DNA of 64,000 nt from Thermohalobaculum sp039028795. Its GTDB lineage: Bacteria > Pseudomonadota > Alphaproteobacteria > Rhodobacterales > Rhodobacteraceae. The stretch covers positions 1 through 64,000 of the forward strand of contig JBCCHJ010000021.1 in NCBI GenBank assembly GCA_039028795.1, written 5' to 3'. Position 1 is the stretch's first letter; each line of letters begins with the position of its first letter. Both the position numbers and the translations under genes were made by a program. Shown one piece after another: positions 34,269 through 43,230 of this stretch. The notes under the pieces are model-generated. The model did not search any database. It was not told the DNA's origin and saw only the letters and a program-made list of their open reading frames with translations.

Positions 34269-36560
34269 ATGTCCTCTTTCGCTGCTGCTATCTCGGAATC
34301 GATCTGGGATATGAAGTACCGCTTCAAATCCGCCGATGGCGCGCCGATTGACGAAACCGTTGAGGACAGTTGGCGCCGTGTGGCGACGTCTTTGGCGACA
34401 GTCGAAGAAGATCCCAGCATATGGGAAGATCGCTTCTACAAAGCTCTGGAAAATTTCAGGTTCCTGCCGGCAGGCCGCATTCTGGCGGGGGCGGGCACGG
34501 GCCGCTCGGTGACCTTGTTCAACTGCTTCGTGATGGGGACGGTCGCGGACAGTATGGGCGGCATCTTCGAAGGGCTGAAGGAAGCCGCGCTGACCATGCA
34601 ACAGGGCGGCGGCATCGGGTATGATTTCTCGACCATCCGGCCGAAAGGCGCGGCGGTGGCCGGGGTTGGCGCGGATGCGTCAGGGCCTCTCAGCTTCATG
34701 GATGTCTGGGACGCCATGTGCCGGACCATCATGTCGGCAGGCTCGCGCCGCGGCGCGATGATGGCCACCATGCGTTGCGACCATCCCGATATCGAAGACT
34801 TCATCGCCGTCAAGAAGGACCCGGCGCGGCTCAGAATGTTCAACCTCAGTGTCCTGGCCACCGACAAGTTCATGGCGGCGGTCAAGGCCGAAGCCGACTG
34901 GCCCCTGGTCTTTGATGGCCGGACCTACAAGACCGTGCGTGCCGCCGATCTCTGGCAGCAGATCATGCAGTCGACCTTCGACCAGGCCGAGCCCGGCGTG
35001 ATCTTCATCGACCGGATCAACGCCGCGAATAACCTACACTATGCCGAAACTATCGCCGCGACGAACCCTTGTGGGGAACAACCCCTGCCGCCCTATGGCG
35101 CGTGCTTGTTGGGCTCGATCAACCTTGCGGCGTTGGTTCTGGATCCGTTCAGCGGCGACGCACAACTCGACCAGATCTCATTGACCGAAACCGTCACCAC
35201 GGCCGTGCGCATGATGGACAACGTGGTCGATGCCTCGCGCTTCCCGCTCGAGGCGCAGGCGGCCGAGGCGAAGGCCAAGCGCCGCATCGGCCTGGGCGTT
35301 ACAGGGCTGGCCGATGCCCTGGCCATGTGCGGGGTGCGTTACGGGTCTGACGAAGCCATAGAACTCACCGGCCAGTGGATGCAGGCGATCCAGCACGCGG
35401 CCTATCGCGAGTCGGTCAATCTGGCCCGAGAGAAAGGCGCATTTCCTCTGTTCGATGCGGAAGAATACCTGCAAGGCCAGCACATCCAGACACTGCCCGA
35501 AGACATCCGCGCCGGCATCGCCGAACACGGCATCCGCAACGCCCTGCTGACCTCCATCGCGCCGACAGGGACGATCAGCCTCTACGCCGGGAATGTCTCC
35601 TCGGGGATCGAGCCAGTCTTCGCCCACGCCTATACCCGCAAGGTTCTGCAAAAGGACGGCACCAAAACGGAAGAAGAGGTCGTGGATTACGCCGTTGCCA
35701 AGTGGCGCGAATTGCAAGGTGATGCGGACCTGCCGGAATATTTTGTCTCGGCTCAGACGCTGTCGCCGTCGGACCATGTCAAGATGCAGGCGGTTGCGCA
35801 GAAATACGTGGACAGCTCGATTTCCAAGACGATCAACGTGCCGGAAGACATCAGTTTCGACGACTTCCGCCAAGTCTATCTGGATGCGTACGAGATGGGC
35901 TGCAAGGGTTGCACGACCTACCGGCCGAACGACGTGACAGGGTCGGTCCTCGAAGTCTCTGAACCCGAAAGTAAGATGGGTGAAACCCATCTGTCAGCGG
36001 TGCCCGATTCAGACGGCGACGTGGTCTATATCTCGGAACCGCTGGAACGCCCCGAAACGCTGGAAGGCGTGACCTATAAACTGAAATGGCCTGAAAGCGC
36101 CCATGCGATCTACATCACGATGAATGATGTGGTCAGTGCCGGGCGACGCCGACCGTTCGAGATCTTCATCAACTCGAAGAACATGGAGCACTACGCCTGG
36201 ACCGTGGCCCTGACCCGGATGATCTCGGCCGTCTTCCGGCGCGGCGGAGATGTCAGCTTTGTGGTCGAGGAACTGAAGGCCGTCTTTGACCCCCGCGGCG
36301 GCGCCTGGATGAAGGGCCGCTATGTACCCAGCATTCTGGCCGCTATCGGCGGGGTCATCGAACGCCATCTGATCGAGATCGGCTTCATCGCAGGCGAGGG
36401 CATGGGCCTGGCCGAAGACCCAGCCACAGAAAACATGGTCGCACGGAAAGTCGTCGGAGGCGTCACCGCCACGGCATGCCCGCAATGCGGTAGCTTCAAC
36501 CTGGTCATGAAAGAAGGCTGCGAGACCTGCCAGGACTGCGGGTACTCGAAATGTGGGTGA
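34269..36560 (+). CDS. adenosylcobalamin-dependent ribonucleotide reductase, short form
   Basis: A second class II ribonucleotide reductase, 763 residues. Key parts: RFLPAGRILAGAGTGRSVTL and NCFVMGTVADSMGGIFEGL near the N-terminus, MQQGGGIGYDFSTIRPKG, the active-site motif NPCGEQPLPPYGACLLGSIN (about residue 262), the radical-site loop IAPTGTISLYAGNVSSGIEP, then an extra domain (residues 560-720) and a zinc ribbon CPQCGSF with CETCQDCGYSKCG. It differs from the long NrdJ in length and in the NPCGE form of the motif, so it belongs to a different subgroup. The ATG at 34269 has AAAGGTGAG before it; a GTG at 34260 is less likely. NrdR boxes precede it. Confidence 0.93.
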   Translation: MSSFAAAISESIWDMKYRFKSADGAPIDETVEDSWRRVATSLATVEEDPSIWEDRFYKALENFRFLPAGRILAGAGTGRSVTLFNCFVMGTVADSMGGIFEGLKEAALTMQQGGGIGYDFSTIRPKGAAVAGVGADASGPLSFMDVWDAMCRTIMSAGSRRGAMMATMRCDHPDIEDFIAVKKDPARLRMFNLSVLATDKFMAAVKAEADWPLVFDGRTYKTVRAADLWQQIMQSTFDQAEPGVIFIDRINAANNLHYAETIAATNPCGEQPLPPYGACLLGSINLAALVLDPFSGDAQLDQISLTETVTTAVRMMDNVVDASRFPLEAQAAEAKAKRRIGLGVTGLADALAMCGVRYGSDEAIELTGQWMQAIQHAAYRESVNLAREKGAFPLFDAEEYLQGQHIQTLPEDIRAGIAEHGIRNALLTSIAPTGTISLYAGNVSSGIEPVFAHAYTRKVLQKDGTKTEEEVVDYAVAKWRELQGDADLPEYFVSAQTLSPSDHVKMQAVAQKYVDSSISKTINVPEDISFDDFRQVYLDAYEMGCKGCTTYRPNDVTGSVLEVSEPESKMGETHLSAVPDSDGDVVYISEPLERPETLEGVTYKLKWPESAHAIYITMNDVVSAGRRRPFEIFINSKNMEHYAWTVALTRMISAVFRRGGDVSFVVEELKAVFDPRGGAWMKGRYVPSILAAIGGVIERHLIEIGFIAGEGMGLAEDPATENMVARKVVGGVTATACPQCGSFNLVMKEGCETCQDCGYSKCG

Positions 36561-36576
36561 TGCAAAATTTGTCGAC

Positions 36577-37424
36577 ATGAATCGCGAAACTAAGGCGCAA
36601 CATTTCGTGCCATCGGTTTACTTGGCGAGTTGGGATCTTCAACGTCCTGCTCGTTCGAGAAATTCGAGAGTTTGGTGGACTGATGGAGTAAATTGTGATC
36701 GCAAGCGTGTCCAAAACCTCGCTCACCAGAGATACCTCTACAAGCGTCAAAATACACAGGAGTCCGAGGATTATTTTGGTGAGTTTGAAACTGATTGGCC
36801 AAAGCTCATTGAAGATTTTGAAAATGGTTCGATAGGTAATCGAGTTTTCGGGGTGGCTATGCTGCAGGCGGTGGTAATGGCTTGCCGAAACCCGAGCCTC
36901 AAATTGACGAGCAAAACTGGTCGCTTCAAAAAAACTCTGGATGCAATTGATACTACTCTTCATCGAATTCTGCTTAATAACCTCAACCGATCCTCGACAC
37001 CTCGAGAACTGCTGAACCAACTAAAAGAAAACTGGAACTTTCAAGTCTTCCGAGAGGCGGAGCGTTTCTGACGAGCGACAATCCTGTTTCATTGTTGAGT
37101 TTTGAAAACGAGACCGTGTCCGCAATCCTCTTCCCGATGACGCCGACTTTGCTTTATCTTGCTGTCCGAAAATCAACTCTGACCATTTTTCGGAAGAGCC
37201 TAACGGAACGAGAAGTGGCGACCGTCAATTCTTATTCGTCAGCAAATTGTAATCGTATGGTTTTCTCCTATGAGAGATTTACGGCAGAGGAATTACGCCG
37301 GATCAATAAGTTTAAGAATCTGAATCGACGCGCCGGAGAACTCAACGACCGAGCTATGCGTTTCAATCAGATGAGATTTCCAATCGCAGGCATGTCCATG
37401 CCGGTCACCAGGAGATTTTTCTGA
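36577..37424 (+). pseudogene. DUF4238-family gene broken by one frameshift
   Basis: The first part (ATG at 36577 to TGA at 37071) encodes RETKAQHFVPSVYLASWDL, the family start motif HFVP-YL, and continues to FQVFREAERF. The conserved continuation, LTSDNPVSLLSFENETV, lies in the frame one base over and runs to the stop at 37424. Adding one T to the TTT at 37065-37067 restores a single reading frame of about 282 residues. So the gene carries a one-base deletion in a short T-run, or uses slippage, or holds a sequencing error. The DNA is clearly AT-richer than its neighbours, which points to horizontal transfer. The function of DUF4238 is unknown; some members lie in defence islands. Confidence 0.75.
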
Positions 37425-37484
37425 GGCAACGCACCTTCTGCGGGTCAGAAAAAGCCGGGTCATCTGCTAATCTAAGCGAACCCA

Positions 37485-37800
37485 CGAAACTCGTCGGATG
37501 ATGTTGGGCTGATGCGCGTCCATCGCGCCCGGCGCACGCCTGACCCTGGGCGGGCGCTTCATGACGTTGCTTCTATGTGCGTGCTTTAAAGCTTCAATGC
37601 TGTTCGTAGTGTGAAAGACATCGCCATGCGCCCTCCCGGGGGGAGGGTCGGGCGTGCCCGCTGCGCGGGCGGAGCAAACCGTAGGGTGGGTGCAAACCCA
37701 CCCAAACTCGTCGGGGTGATGCTGTGCTGGTGTGTGCCCAACCGATCACAACAACAACCAACCCACCGGCGTGCCCGCTACCCGGGCGGTAAACGGCGAG
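37485..37800. repeat. cluster of GC-rich palindromic and direct repeats
   Basis: A 457-base gene-free stretch (37425-37881) carries several hairpins: CCCTCCC-GGG-GGGAGGG (37631-37647), GCCCGC-TGC-GCGGGC (37656-37670), and GGGTGGGT-GCAA-ACCCACCC (37684-37703, perfect with a GNRA-type loop). A degenerate direct repeat built on AAACTCGTCGG-GATG occurs at 37485-37518 and 37702-37736. The GGGTGGGTGCAAACCCACCC unit is of a kind scattered in many bacterial genomes as a REP-like element. I see no transposase nearby. Confidence 0.7.
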
Positions 37801-37821
37801 ATCCCACTCTCGATACCGAAC

Positions 37822-37849
37822 TTGTACACTGCACCTACCCTGATATAGA
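37822..37849 (+). promoter_or_regulatory. sigma-70 promoter of the small conserved gene
   Basis: TTGTAC (37822-37827) and TATAGA (37844-37849) are 16 bases apart and end 32 bases before the ATG at 37882. The spacing is good and the -10 close to consensus. Confidence 0.6.
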
Positions 37850-37881
37850 TTGTGCGCCGCAGCATCAGAAAGGCCGCGCAT

Positions 37882-38184
37882 ATGGACGACACGAAGATCA
37901 CCGCCAAACTGCCGCATCTGGATGTCGAGATGACCCGGACCGAACCGTCCGATGGTCAGCCCGAAGTGATTACTCTGAAGATGACGGCGACCCCGTCGTT
38001 AGAGGCGTTCTCTGACCACCTGTCCAAGCTGCCGATGATGGGCCCATTCGGCTCGCCAGAGATGCTTGCCCCGTGGATGTCGCCTGCTACCAATCCGGTG
38101 ATGGCCTGGGCCAACATGATCCAGACCGCCTGGGCGCCTTTCCTTCCAAAAACTGACCTGCTCGACCCCCCGCGAAAGAAATAG
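37882..38184 (+). CDS. small protein of unknown function
   Basis: A 100-residue cytosolic protein, unrecognised but with the look of a conserved alphaproteobacterial family. The N-terminal half is strand-rich (DDTKITAKLPHLDVEMTRTE), the C-terminal half is hydrophobic with methionine, proline and tryptophan (LAPWMSPATNPVMAWANMIQ). No signal peptide. The ATG at 37882 follows AAAGGCCGCGCAT and sits 33 bases after a good promoter. An earlier in-frame start at 37852 would fall on the predicted transcription start. It stands alone between the repeat cluster and the tandem repeats. Confidence 0.7.
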   Translation: MDDTKITAKLPHLDVEMTRTEPSDGQPEVITLKMTATPSLEAFSDHLSKLPMMGPFGSPEMLAPWMSPATNPVMAWANMIQTAWAPFLPKTDLLDPPRKK

Positions 38185-38227
38185 ACCCCAGAACGAATTT
38201 GCGACGTTAACCTTTGCAGGTCGACTT

Positions 38228-38293
38228 TTTGTACATACGGATGGCATACAGATGACATACGCATGGCATACACGTGCCGTACGGATGGCATAC
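38228..38293. repeat. 11-bp tandem repeat array
   Basis: Five units of 11 bases occur head to tail: GGATGGCATAC (38239), AGATGACATAC (38250), GCATGGCATAC (38261), ACGTGCCGTAC (38272) and GGATGGCATAC (38283), preceded by a weaker unit TTTGTACATAC (38228). The first and fifth are identical. They lie in the 330-base gap before the esterase gene; no coding frame fits, since 11 is not a multiple of three. The period is close to one DNA turn, so all units would face the same side. Confidence 0.85.
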
Positions 38294-38514
38294 GCCCTGG
38301 CAGACAACTCCAAAGGTCTTAACGCGCGGACGAGAGCGGTCTAACCGCCCGAAAACCGGCCTAAATCCCCGGAAAATCGGCCAGAAACCGCGAAATCTCA
38401 TCACATTCGGCGCAAATTTTACCGAATGCTAACTGCTGGGCCGTAAACACGGTGGATCGGAAACCAGTTCTTCATGACCCGCCTGCTATTGCAGGAAAAA
38501 CCGAAGGGGTCGTG

Positions 38515-39366
38515 ATGCGTTTTCTGCTGGCGTTGGTCTTTTGTTTGATCCCAATCGCGGCCCATTCCGGGGTGGCCGAGCGGGGGACGCTGACCCATGG
38601 CGGGATCGAGCGGGAACATTACCTGTTCGTTCCGAAAGGCGTCGAAAGCCCGGCCTTGGTCGTCGCCCTGCACGGCATGGGCGGGAACGCCAAGAACCTC
38701 CGCTTCGGCATCGGCCTGACCAAGAGGGCGGCTGCGCACGGCTTCGCGGTGGTCTATCCGCAGGGGCTAAGGCTGCAAGGAGGCTCGCGCCACTGGAATG
38801 CCGGGTTCGACTATGAAGCAGTGGACGATGTCGGGTATCTGACCGCTCTGATCAATCATCTTGCGAACACGCAAGGCATTGATAGTAATAGAGTTTTTGT
38901 TCTCGGGCTCTCTATGGGCGGCTACATGGCCTACCATATGGCTTGCCGTGGGCACGTGCCGTTGGCTGGGATCACCTCCGTTGCCGGGCGGATCAGCGGC
39001 CGCGATTGGAAGCACTGCCCGGCAGAAGAACGCCCCTCTTTGCTGCACATCCATGGGGTGCAGGACCACACGATCCTCTACACATCGATGCAGCATTGGG
39101 GGGATACGTGGGGCGGCGCGCCCTCGGTACCCGTGATCATGTCAGATTGGGCGAAGGCAATCGGAGCGGCACCCGTTCACGTGCCGCCAGAGGAAGGGTT
39201 GGTCCAGCGACATTACCGAAACGAGGCTACCGGCGCCCAGGTCCGCATGATCGCATTGGAAGGCTTTGGTCATGATTGGCCTTCGACCCAGAACAGCGGC
39301 TACAGCGCTGTGGAAACCATCGTCGATTTCTTTGGGTTGAGTGGGGCAGAATCCCCTTTGAATTGA
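38515..39366 (+). CDS. secreted alpha/beta-hydrolase of the LpqC / PHB-depolymerase type
   Basis: A 283-residue esterase with signal peptide MRFLLALVFCLIPIAAHS. The oxyanion region VVALHGMGGN (about residue 45), the nucleophile GLSMGGYMAYH (serine about 128), HIHGVQDHTI with the acid residue (about 180) and EGFGHDWP with the catalytic histidine (about 256) form a full triad. This family includes feruloyl esterases and poly(3-hydroxybutyrate) depolymerases; the true substrate is unknown. The ATG at 38515 follows AAGGGGTC; an upstream in-frame start at 38452 would put 21 residues before the signal peptide. Confidence 0.85.
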   Translation: MRFLLALVFCLIPIAAHSGVAERGTLTHGGIEREHYLFVPKGVESPALVVALHGMGGNAKNLRFGIGLTKRAAAHGFAVVYPQGLRLQGGSRHWNAGFDYEAVDDVGYLTALINHLANTQGIDSNRVFVLGLSMGGYMAYHMACRGHVPLAGITSVAGRISGRDWKHCPAEERPSLLHIHGVQDHTILYTSMQHWGDTWGGAPSVPVIMSDWAKAIGAAPVHVPPEEGLVQRHYRNEATGAQVRMIALEGFGHDWPSTQNSGYSAVETIVDFFGLSGAESPLN

Positions 39367-39371
39367 GAGGG

Positions 39372-40172
39372 TTAGCTCTCCAAAGATGTCGTCCGGATCA
39401 TAACCCGGCGCTGGCCTGAAAAGTCGTTCACCGGATAGTGCAGCGTGAACCGGTTATCCCAGATCAGCACGCCGCCAGCCCGCCACCGGAACCGGCAGGT
39501 GTGTTCGATCTTCTCCATATGGTCGAACAAATAGGCCAACAAGGGCGCGCTTTCGGCGACGGTCATCCCGTCAAACCGCGTCGTGAACATGCGGTTCACG
39601 TAAAGCCCCTCGCACCCCGTTGCCGGGTGTCTCCGTACCACCGGATGGGTTACGCGCCAGTCTGGATCCTCGATCCCCTCGGACCAATGATAGGCGTGGA
39701 TCGCACTCAATCCCCGCAAAGTGTCTTGCAGCCCCGGTGACAACGTTTCGAACGCCGAAATGGTCGAGGCAAAAGCTGTATCACCCCCGACAGGCGGCAC
39801 CTCCTTGCCATGCAGGATCGAAGCATAGCCGACTTTTGGCAGCCATGACACATCCGCATGCCAGGATGCTCCGCCAAACATGATGGTGTCCTCGGGCTCT
39901 CGGCGCAGTTCCAGCACTTCGGGACAGTCATCGAAGCCGTTATTGACCAAAGGATGTAGGAATGGCGGGCCGAATGCGCGGCCCAACGCCGCCAGTTGAA
40001 AGCGGTCTAGGTTCTGATCCGGGACGTAGAGCACCAGGTGCTGATCCAGAGCCGTTTTGAGCGTCTCGACCGCTGTGCCGTCAGTGGCTAAGTCGACCCC
40101 GATGACCACCGCCCCGAGCGCGCCTGTCACAGGGGCAATCTTGATCGCTGAAGCTGCATCTTTGGGTGCCAT
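39372..40172 (-). CDS. TauD/TfdA-family dioxygenase
   Basis: Fe(II) and 2-oxoglutarate-dependent dioxygenase, 266 residues, cytosolic. The iron site is seen as the HAD motif in ASWHADVSW (about residue 104) with the distal histidine in RFTLHYPVNDF (about 248); the following RRVMIRTT supplies the arginine that binds 2-oxoglutarate. Members act on taurine, sulfate esters or aryloxyacetates; nothing here fixes the substrate, and no taurine transporter is adjacent. It is convergent with the esterase gene and ends five bases from it. Confidence 0.85.
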   Translation of the reverse strand: MAPKDAASAIKIAPVTGALGAVVIGVDLATDGTAVETLKTALDQHLVLYVPDQNLDRFQLAALGRAFGPPFLHPLVNNGFDDCPEVLELRREPEDTIMFGGASWHADVSWLPKVGYASILHGKEVPPVGGDTAFASTISAFETLSPGLQDTLRGLSAIHAYHWSEGIEDPDWRVTHPVVRRHPATGCEGLYVNRMFTTRFDGMTVAESAPLLAYLFDHMEKIEHTCRFRWRAGGVLIWDNRFTLHYPVNDFSGQRRVMIRTTSLES

Positions 40173-40325
40173 GGGCGTATCGTAATCAGCTTTCCGAGCA
40201 AACTAAATCGAATTTTCCGTACTTTGTCCTCGGGGGACTCAGGTCTCTTTTCCAGGCTTTAAGATCTTCTGCGCGATGATCTCGGGCGGGAAGACCCGCG
40301 GGCTTGAAGCGTCATAAGCGTCCGC

Positions 40326-42986
40326 TCAAACCTCAGCCAATGGAACGCGGACGCGGAAGAAGCTGCTGTTCTCAGGCGTGAACTCGATGCTCAGATCCCC
40401 GCCCATTGTTCGCATGATTGCCCGGCTGATTGGCAACCCCAAACCTGCACCCTGATTGGTGCCGGCGCCGCTGCCCCGGGCGAATTTTTCGAACACGGTG
40501 GCGGCTTCGGTTCGCGGCACGCCGCCGCCGTTGTCGATCACATCAATCTCCAGCATCTGGTTCCTCGGACTAGCGGTCAGATTGATCTCTGGCTCTGGAT
40601 GGGTGTTGTACTTCACCGCATTGGATAGCAGGTTGATCAGAACCTGACGCAGACGGTCGTCATTCGCTCGCACAGTCGTGGCTTCAAGCTCTGGCCGTTG
40701 GATGCGGATATCCTGCGTGCGTGTCATGCCGCTGACGGTGTCCAATGCAGCCTCGATCGCCTGGCCTGCATCCACAGGTTCCAGGGCGACTGTCATGGTG
40801 CCAGCCTCGAGCCGGGAGATATCCAGGATTTCGTCCAGAAGTCTGGTCAGCCGCTGGCTTTCGCTGTGAATAATACCCGCGAAACGTTGGCGGTCGGCGG
40901 GGTCGGTTTCTTCTTCTGCCAGCAATTCTGAAAGCGACCTGATCGAGGTCATTGGCGTGCGCAGCTCATGACTAACCTGGCTTAGGAATTCGTCTTTTTG
41001 GGCATCCAGTGTTGTCAGACGGGTGTTCGCGTCGCGCAGCTGCCGGGCGGCGCGTTCCAGTTCAGCTGACTTTTGCGTTAGTTGCCTGGACGTTTCGATC
41101 AGGCGCTGGGTTTCATCCGCGATGTCGATCAACTCGGTTACACCGATCGGTGCCTGGCCAGCTACGCGGCCAACCATGGCATGGGCCGAGGCCGCGCCCA
41201 CCGAGCCCGCCAATTCCCGTTCCAACCGCGCGATCATCGCGGGGGTCGGCATTGGCAACCCAGTTGCCTGTCCTTGCCGTTTGGCGATCTCGTCAAAGAG
41301 GCGCCTGGCTGGTTCTCTGCCGAGGATACGCTGCGCCAGAATGAAAAGGTCCTCGGCGCTTGCGCGGCTGGTGTCGAAATTCGCCGCACTGCCCATGTCC
41401 ATGCGGAAGATGTCGACGAACTGGGCGCCTTGTAAGCGTTCCAGCGGGCCGGATTCCGTCACCACAGATATCACCAGGAAGGCGAGCGCATTGATGCCCA
41501 GGCTCCACACGAGCGCGTGGACCAGCGGGTCCAATCCAGTCAAGCCCATAAGTGCCCGCGGCCGCAGCATCTCGATCCCCCAGGGGCCGTTCTGGATCAT
41601 GTCCTTGGACAAAAGGAACCCGCCGTCGAAGCTGGGTAGGAACAGCGTATAAGCCCAAAGCAGAGCCCCCAGGACCAAGCCAACCAACGCGCCCATGCGT
41701 GTCGCCCCGCGCCAGAAGATACCCCCCAAAAGGGATGGCAGGAATTGTGCGACACCTGCGAAGGCGATCAAACCGATGGCCGCCAAGGCATCGGACCCGC
41801 CGGAGAGTTGAAAGTACAGAAAGCCGAGGCCAAGCACCACGGCGATGGAAACGCGCCGCGCGGTCAGCAGCAGGCTGCGTAGATCGCCCGAGGTTTCATG
41901 CCCTGTGGCCATCAGGCGTATCGCAACGGGTGCCACCACATGGTTCGACACCATCGTGGACACCGCGATGGCGGCGACGATGACCATCGAGGTCGCCGAT
42001 GAAAATCCGCCCAGAAAGGCCAGCAATGCCAGATCGTCCCGGCCTGCAGCCAATGGCAAAGTGAGCACATAAAGATCCGGGTTGCCGTCCGGCAGGGTTT
42101 GGATGCCCGCGATTGCAATGGGCACGATGAACAAACACATGCCGAGCAGATAGAGTGGGAACAGCCAGGACGCCGTCGCCAAGTGGCGTTCGTCTACGTT
42201 CTCTACCACCGTTACCTGGAACTGACGGGGCAAGCAGATGATCGCGGTGGCGCTTAAGAAGGTTAGTGTCGCCCAACGCGGGCCAAAAATTTCCTCACCA
42301 CCATAGACCAGTTCGGCCGGCACCTCGTCGAAGATCTCGGTCAGGCCGCCCGCGCCCCAAACCACGAAGATGCCAACGGCCAAAAGCGCGAACAGCTTCA
42401 CGATTGCCTCAACAGCGATCGCGGCGACCACGCCATGGTGGCGCTCGTTCGCATCAAGGGATCTGGTGCCGAAGAGGATGGTGAAGACTGCCATGCCCGC
42501 CGCGACCCAGAAGGCGGTGGCGGTGCTGTCTGCATCCCCCGCCACAGCTTGGTAGCTGCGTGTCACCGATTGCAGTTGCAGCGCGATATAGGGCGTCGTT
42601 GCAATCAGTGCCATCAGGGTCACCAGCACCGCCAAGCTGGGGCTTTTTCCATAACGTGACGAAATAAGGTCGGCGATTGAGGTGATCCGATGCGCTCGTC
42701 CGATGCGGACAAGTTTGCGCAGCAGCCAGAACCAACCGACGAAGACCAAGGTGGGGCCCAGATAGATTGTGATGAATTCTAGCCCGTTTCGAGCGGCAGA
42801 GCCGACTGCGCCATAGAACGTCCAGGATGTGCAGTAGACAGAAATCGAGAGTGTGTAGACCACTGGCGAACGTAGCCATGAAAATTGCCCTCGGCTGGCG
42901 CGCCGGTCCACGATGAACGCGATGCCGAAAAGTGCAGCCACGTAGGCAATACAAATCGCCAGAAGGACGTCGACTGATAACGACAC
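40326..42986 (-). CDS. sodium-solute-symporter/histidine-kinase fusion (CrbS-like)
   Basis: An 886-residue inner-membrane sensor. Residues 1-510 are an SSS-family transporter module with about 13 helices (VVYTLSISVYCTSWTFYGAV, FLGGFSSATSMVIVAAIAVS). After a linker and a coiled coil (TQKSAELERAARQLRDANTR) comes the kinase: SHELRTPMTSIRSLSELLAE with the phosphoacceptor histidine, INLLSNAVKYN, DNGGGVP and GAGLGLPISRAI. CrbS of Vibrio and Pseudomonas has this layout and controls acetyl-CoA synthetase in response to acetate. The start is a GTG one base after the stop of the small membrane protein gene, with coupling implied. No terminal receiver or PAS domain is seen. Confidence 0.88.
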   Translation of the reverse strand: MSLSVDVLLAICIAYVAALFGIAFIVDRRASRGQFSWLRSPVVYTLSISVYCTSWTFYGAVGSAARNGLEFITIYLGPTLVFVGWFWLLRKLVRIGRAHRITSIADLISSRYGKSPSLAVLVTLMALIATTPYIALQLQSVTRSYQAVAGDADSTATAFWVAAGMAVFTILFGTRSLDANERHHGVVAAIAVEAIVKLFALLAVGIFVVWGAGGLTEIFDEVPAELVYGGEEIFGPRWATLTFLSATAIICLPRQFQVTVVENVDERHLATASWLFPLYLLGMCLFIVPIAIAGIQTLPDGNPDLYVLTLPLAAGRDDLALLAFLGGFSSATSMVIVAAIAVSTMVSNHVVAPVAIRLMATGHETSGDLRSLLLTARRVSIAVVLGLGFLYFQLSGGSDALAAIGLIAFAGVAQFLPSLLGGIFWRGATRMGALVGLVLGALLWAYTLFLPSFDGGFLLSKDMIQNGPWGIEMLRPRALMGLTGLDPLVHALVWSLGINALAFLVISVVTESGPLERLQGAQFVDIFRMDMGSAANFDTSRASAEDLFILAQRILGREPARRLFDEIAKRQGQATGLPMPTPAMIARLERELAGSVGAASAHAMVGRVAGQAPIGVTELIDIADETQRLIETSRQLTQKSAELERAARQLRDANTRLTTLDAQKDEFLSQVSHELRTPMTSIRSLSELLAEEETDPADRQRFAGIIHSESQRLTRLLDEILDISRLEAGTMTVALEPVDAGQAIEAALDTVSGMTRTQDIRIQRPELEATTVRANDDRLRQVLINLLSNAVKYNTHPEPEINLTASPRNQMLEIDVIDNGGGVPRTEAATVFEKFARGSGAGTNQGAGLGLPISRAIMRTMGGDLSIEFTPENSSFFRVRVPLAEV

Positions 42987-42987
42987 G

Positions 42988-43230
42988 TCAAGACTCGGGC
43001 GGGGTGTCGCTACGCATCAGCGCCCGGGCCAGCATCGAGGTTGCCAGGATCAGCCCGGCCCAAACCAGAAACAGATAGACCAAGGTTGCAGGCAAACCGA
43101 GGATACGTGCATCGATCTGAAAAATACCAGCCAGGGGCGGCATCAGCAGAACGATCCCCATTATTAAGACTATGAAGGCCCGGTCGCGGGTCTTGCGGTT
43201 TTTGCGGTCTTGTCCCGCACGGTCATCCAT
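42988..43230 (-). CDS. small two-helix membrane protein next to the SSS kinase
   Basis: An 80-residue protein with a charged N-terminus (MDDRAGQDRKNRKTRDRAF) and two membrane helices, VLIMGIVLLMPPLAGIFQI and LVYLFLVWAGLILATSMLAR. The start at 43230 overlaps the receiver gene stop by eight bases (ATGGATGA); ATG codons at 43254 and 43251 are alternatives. It lies between the receiver and the SSS kinase with no gaps. In acetate permease operons a small two-helix protein (YjcH, DUF485) accompanies the SSS transporter ActP; the arrangement here is similar, though the sequence is not obviously DUF485. It may be a subunit of the sensor. Confidence 0.72.
   Translation of the reverse strand: MDDRAGQDRKNRKTRDRAFIVLIMGIVLLMPPLAGIFQIDARILGLPATLVYLFLVWAGLILATSMLARALMRSDTPPES

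Noticed and set aside
38228..38293. CRISPR array
   Set aside because: Units are 11 bp without spacers and there are no cas genes.
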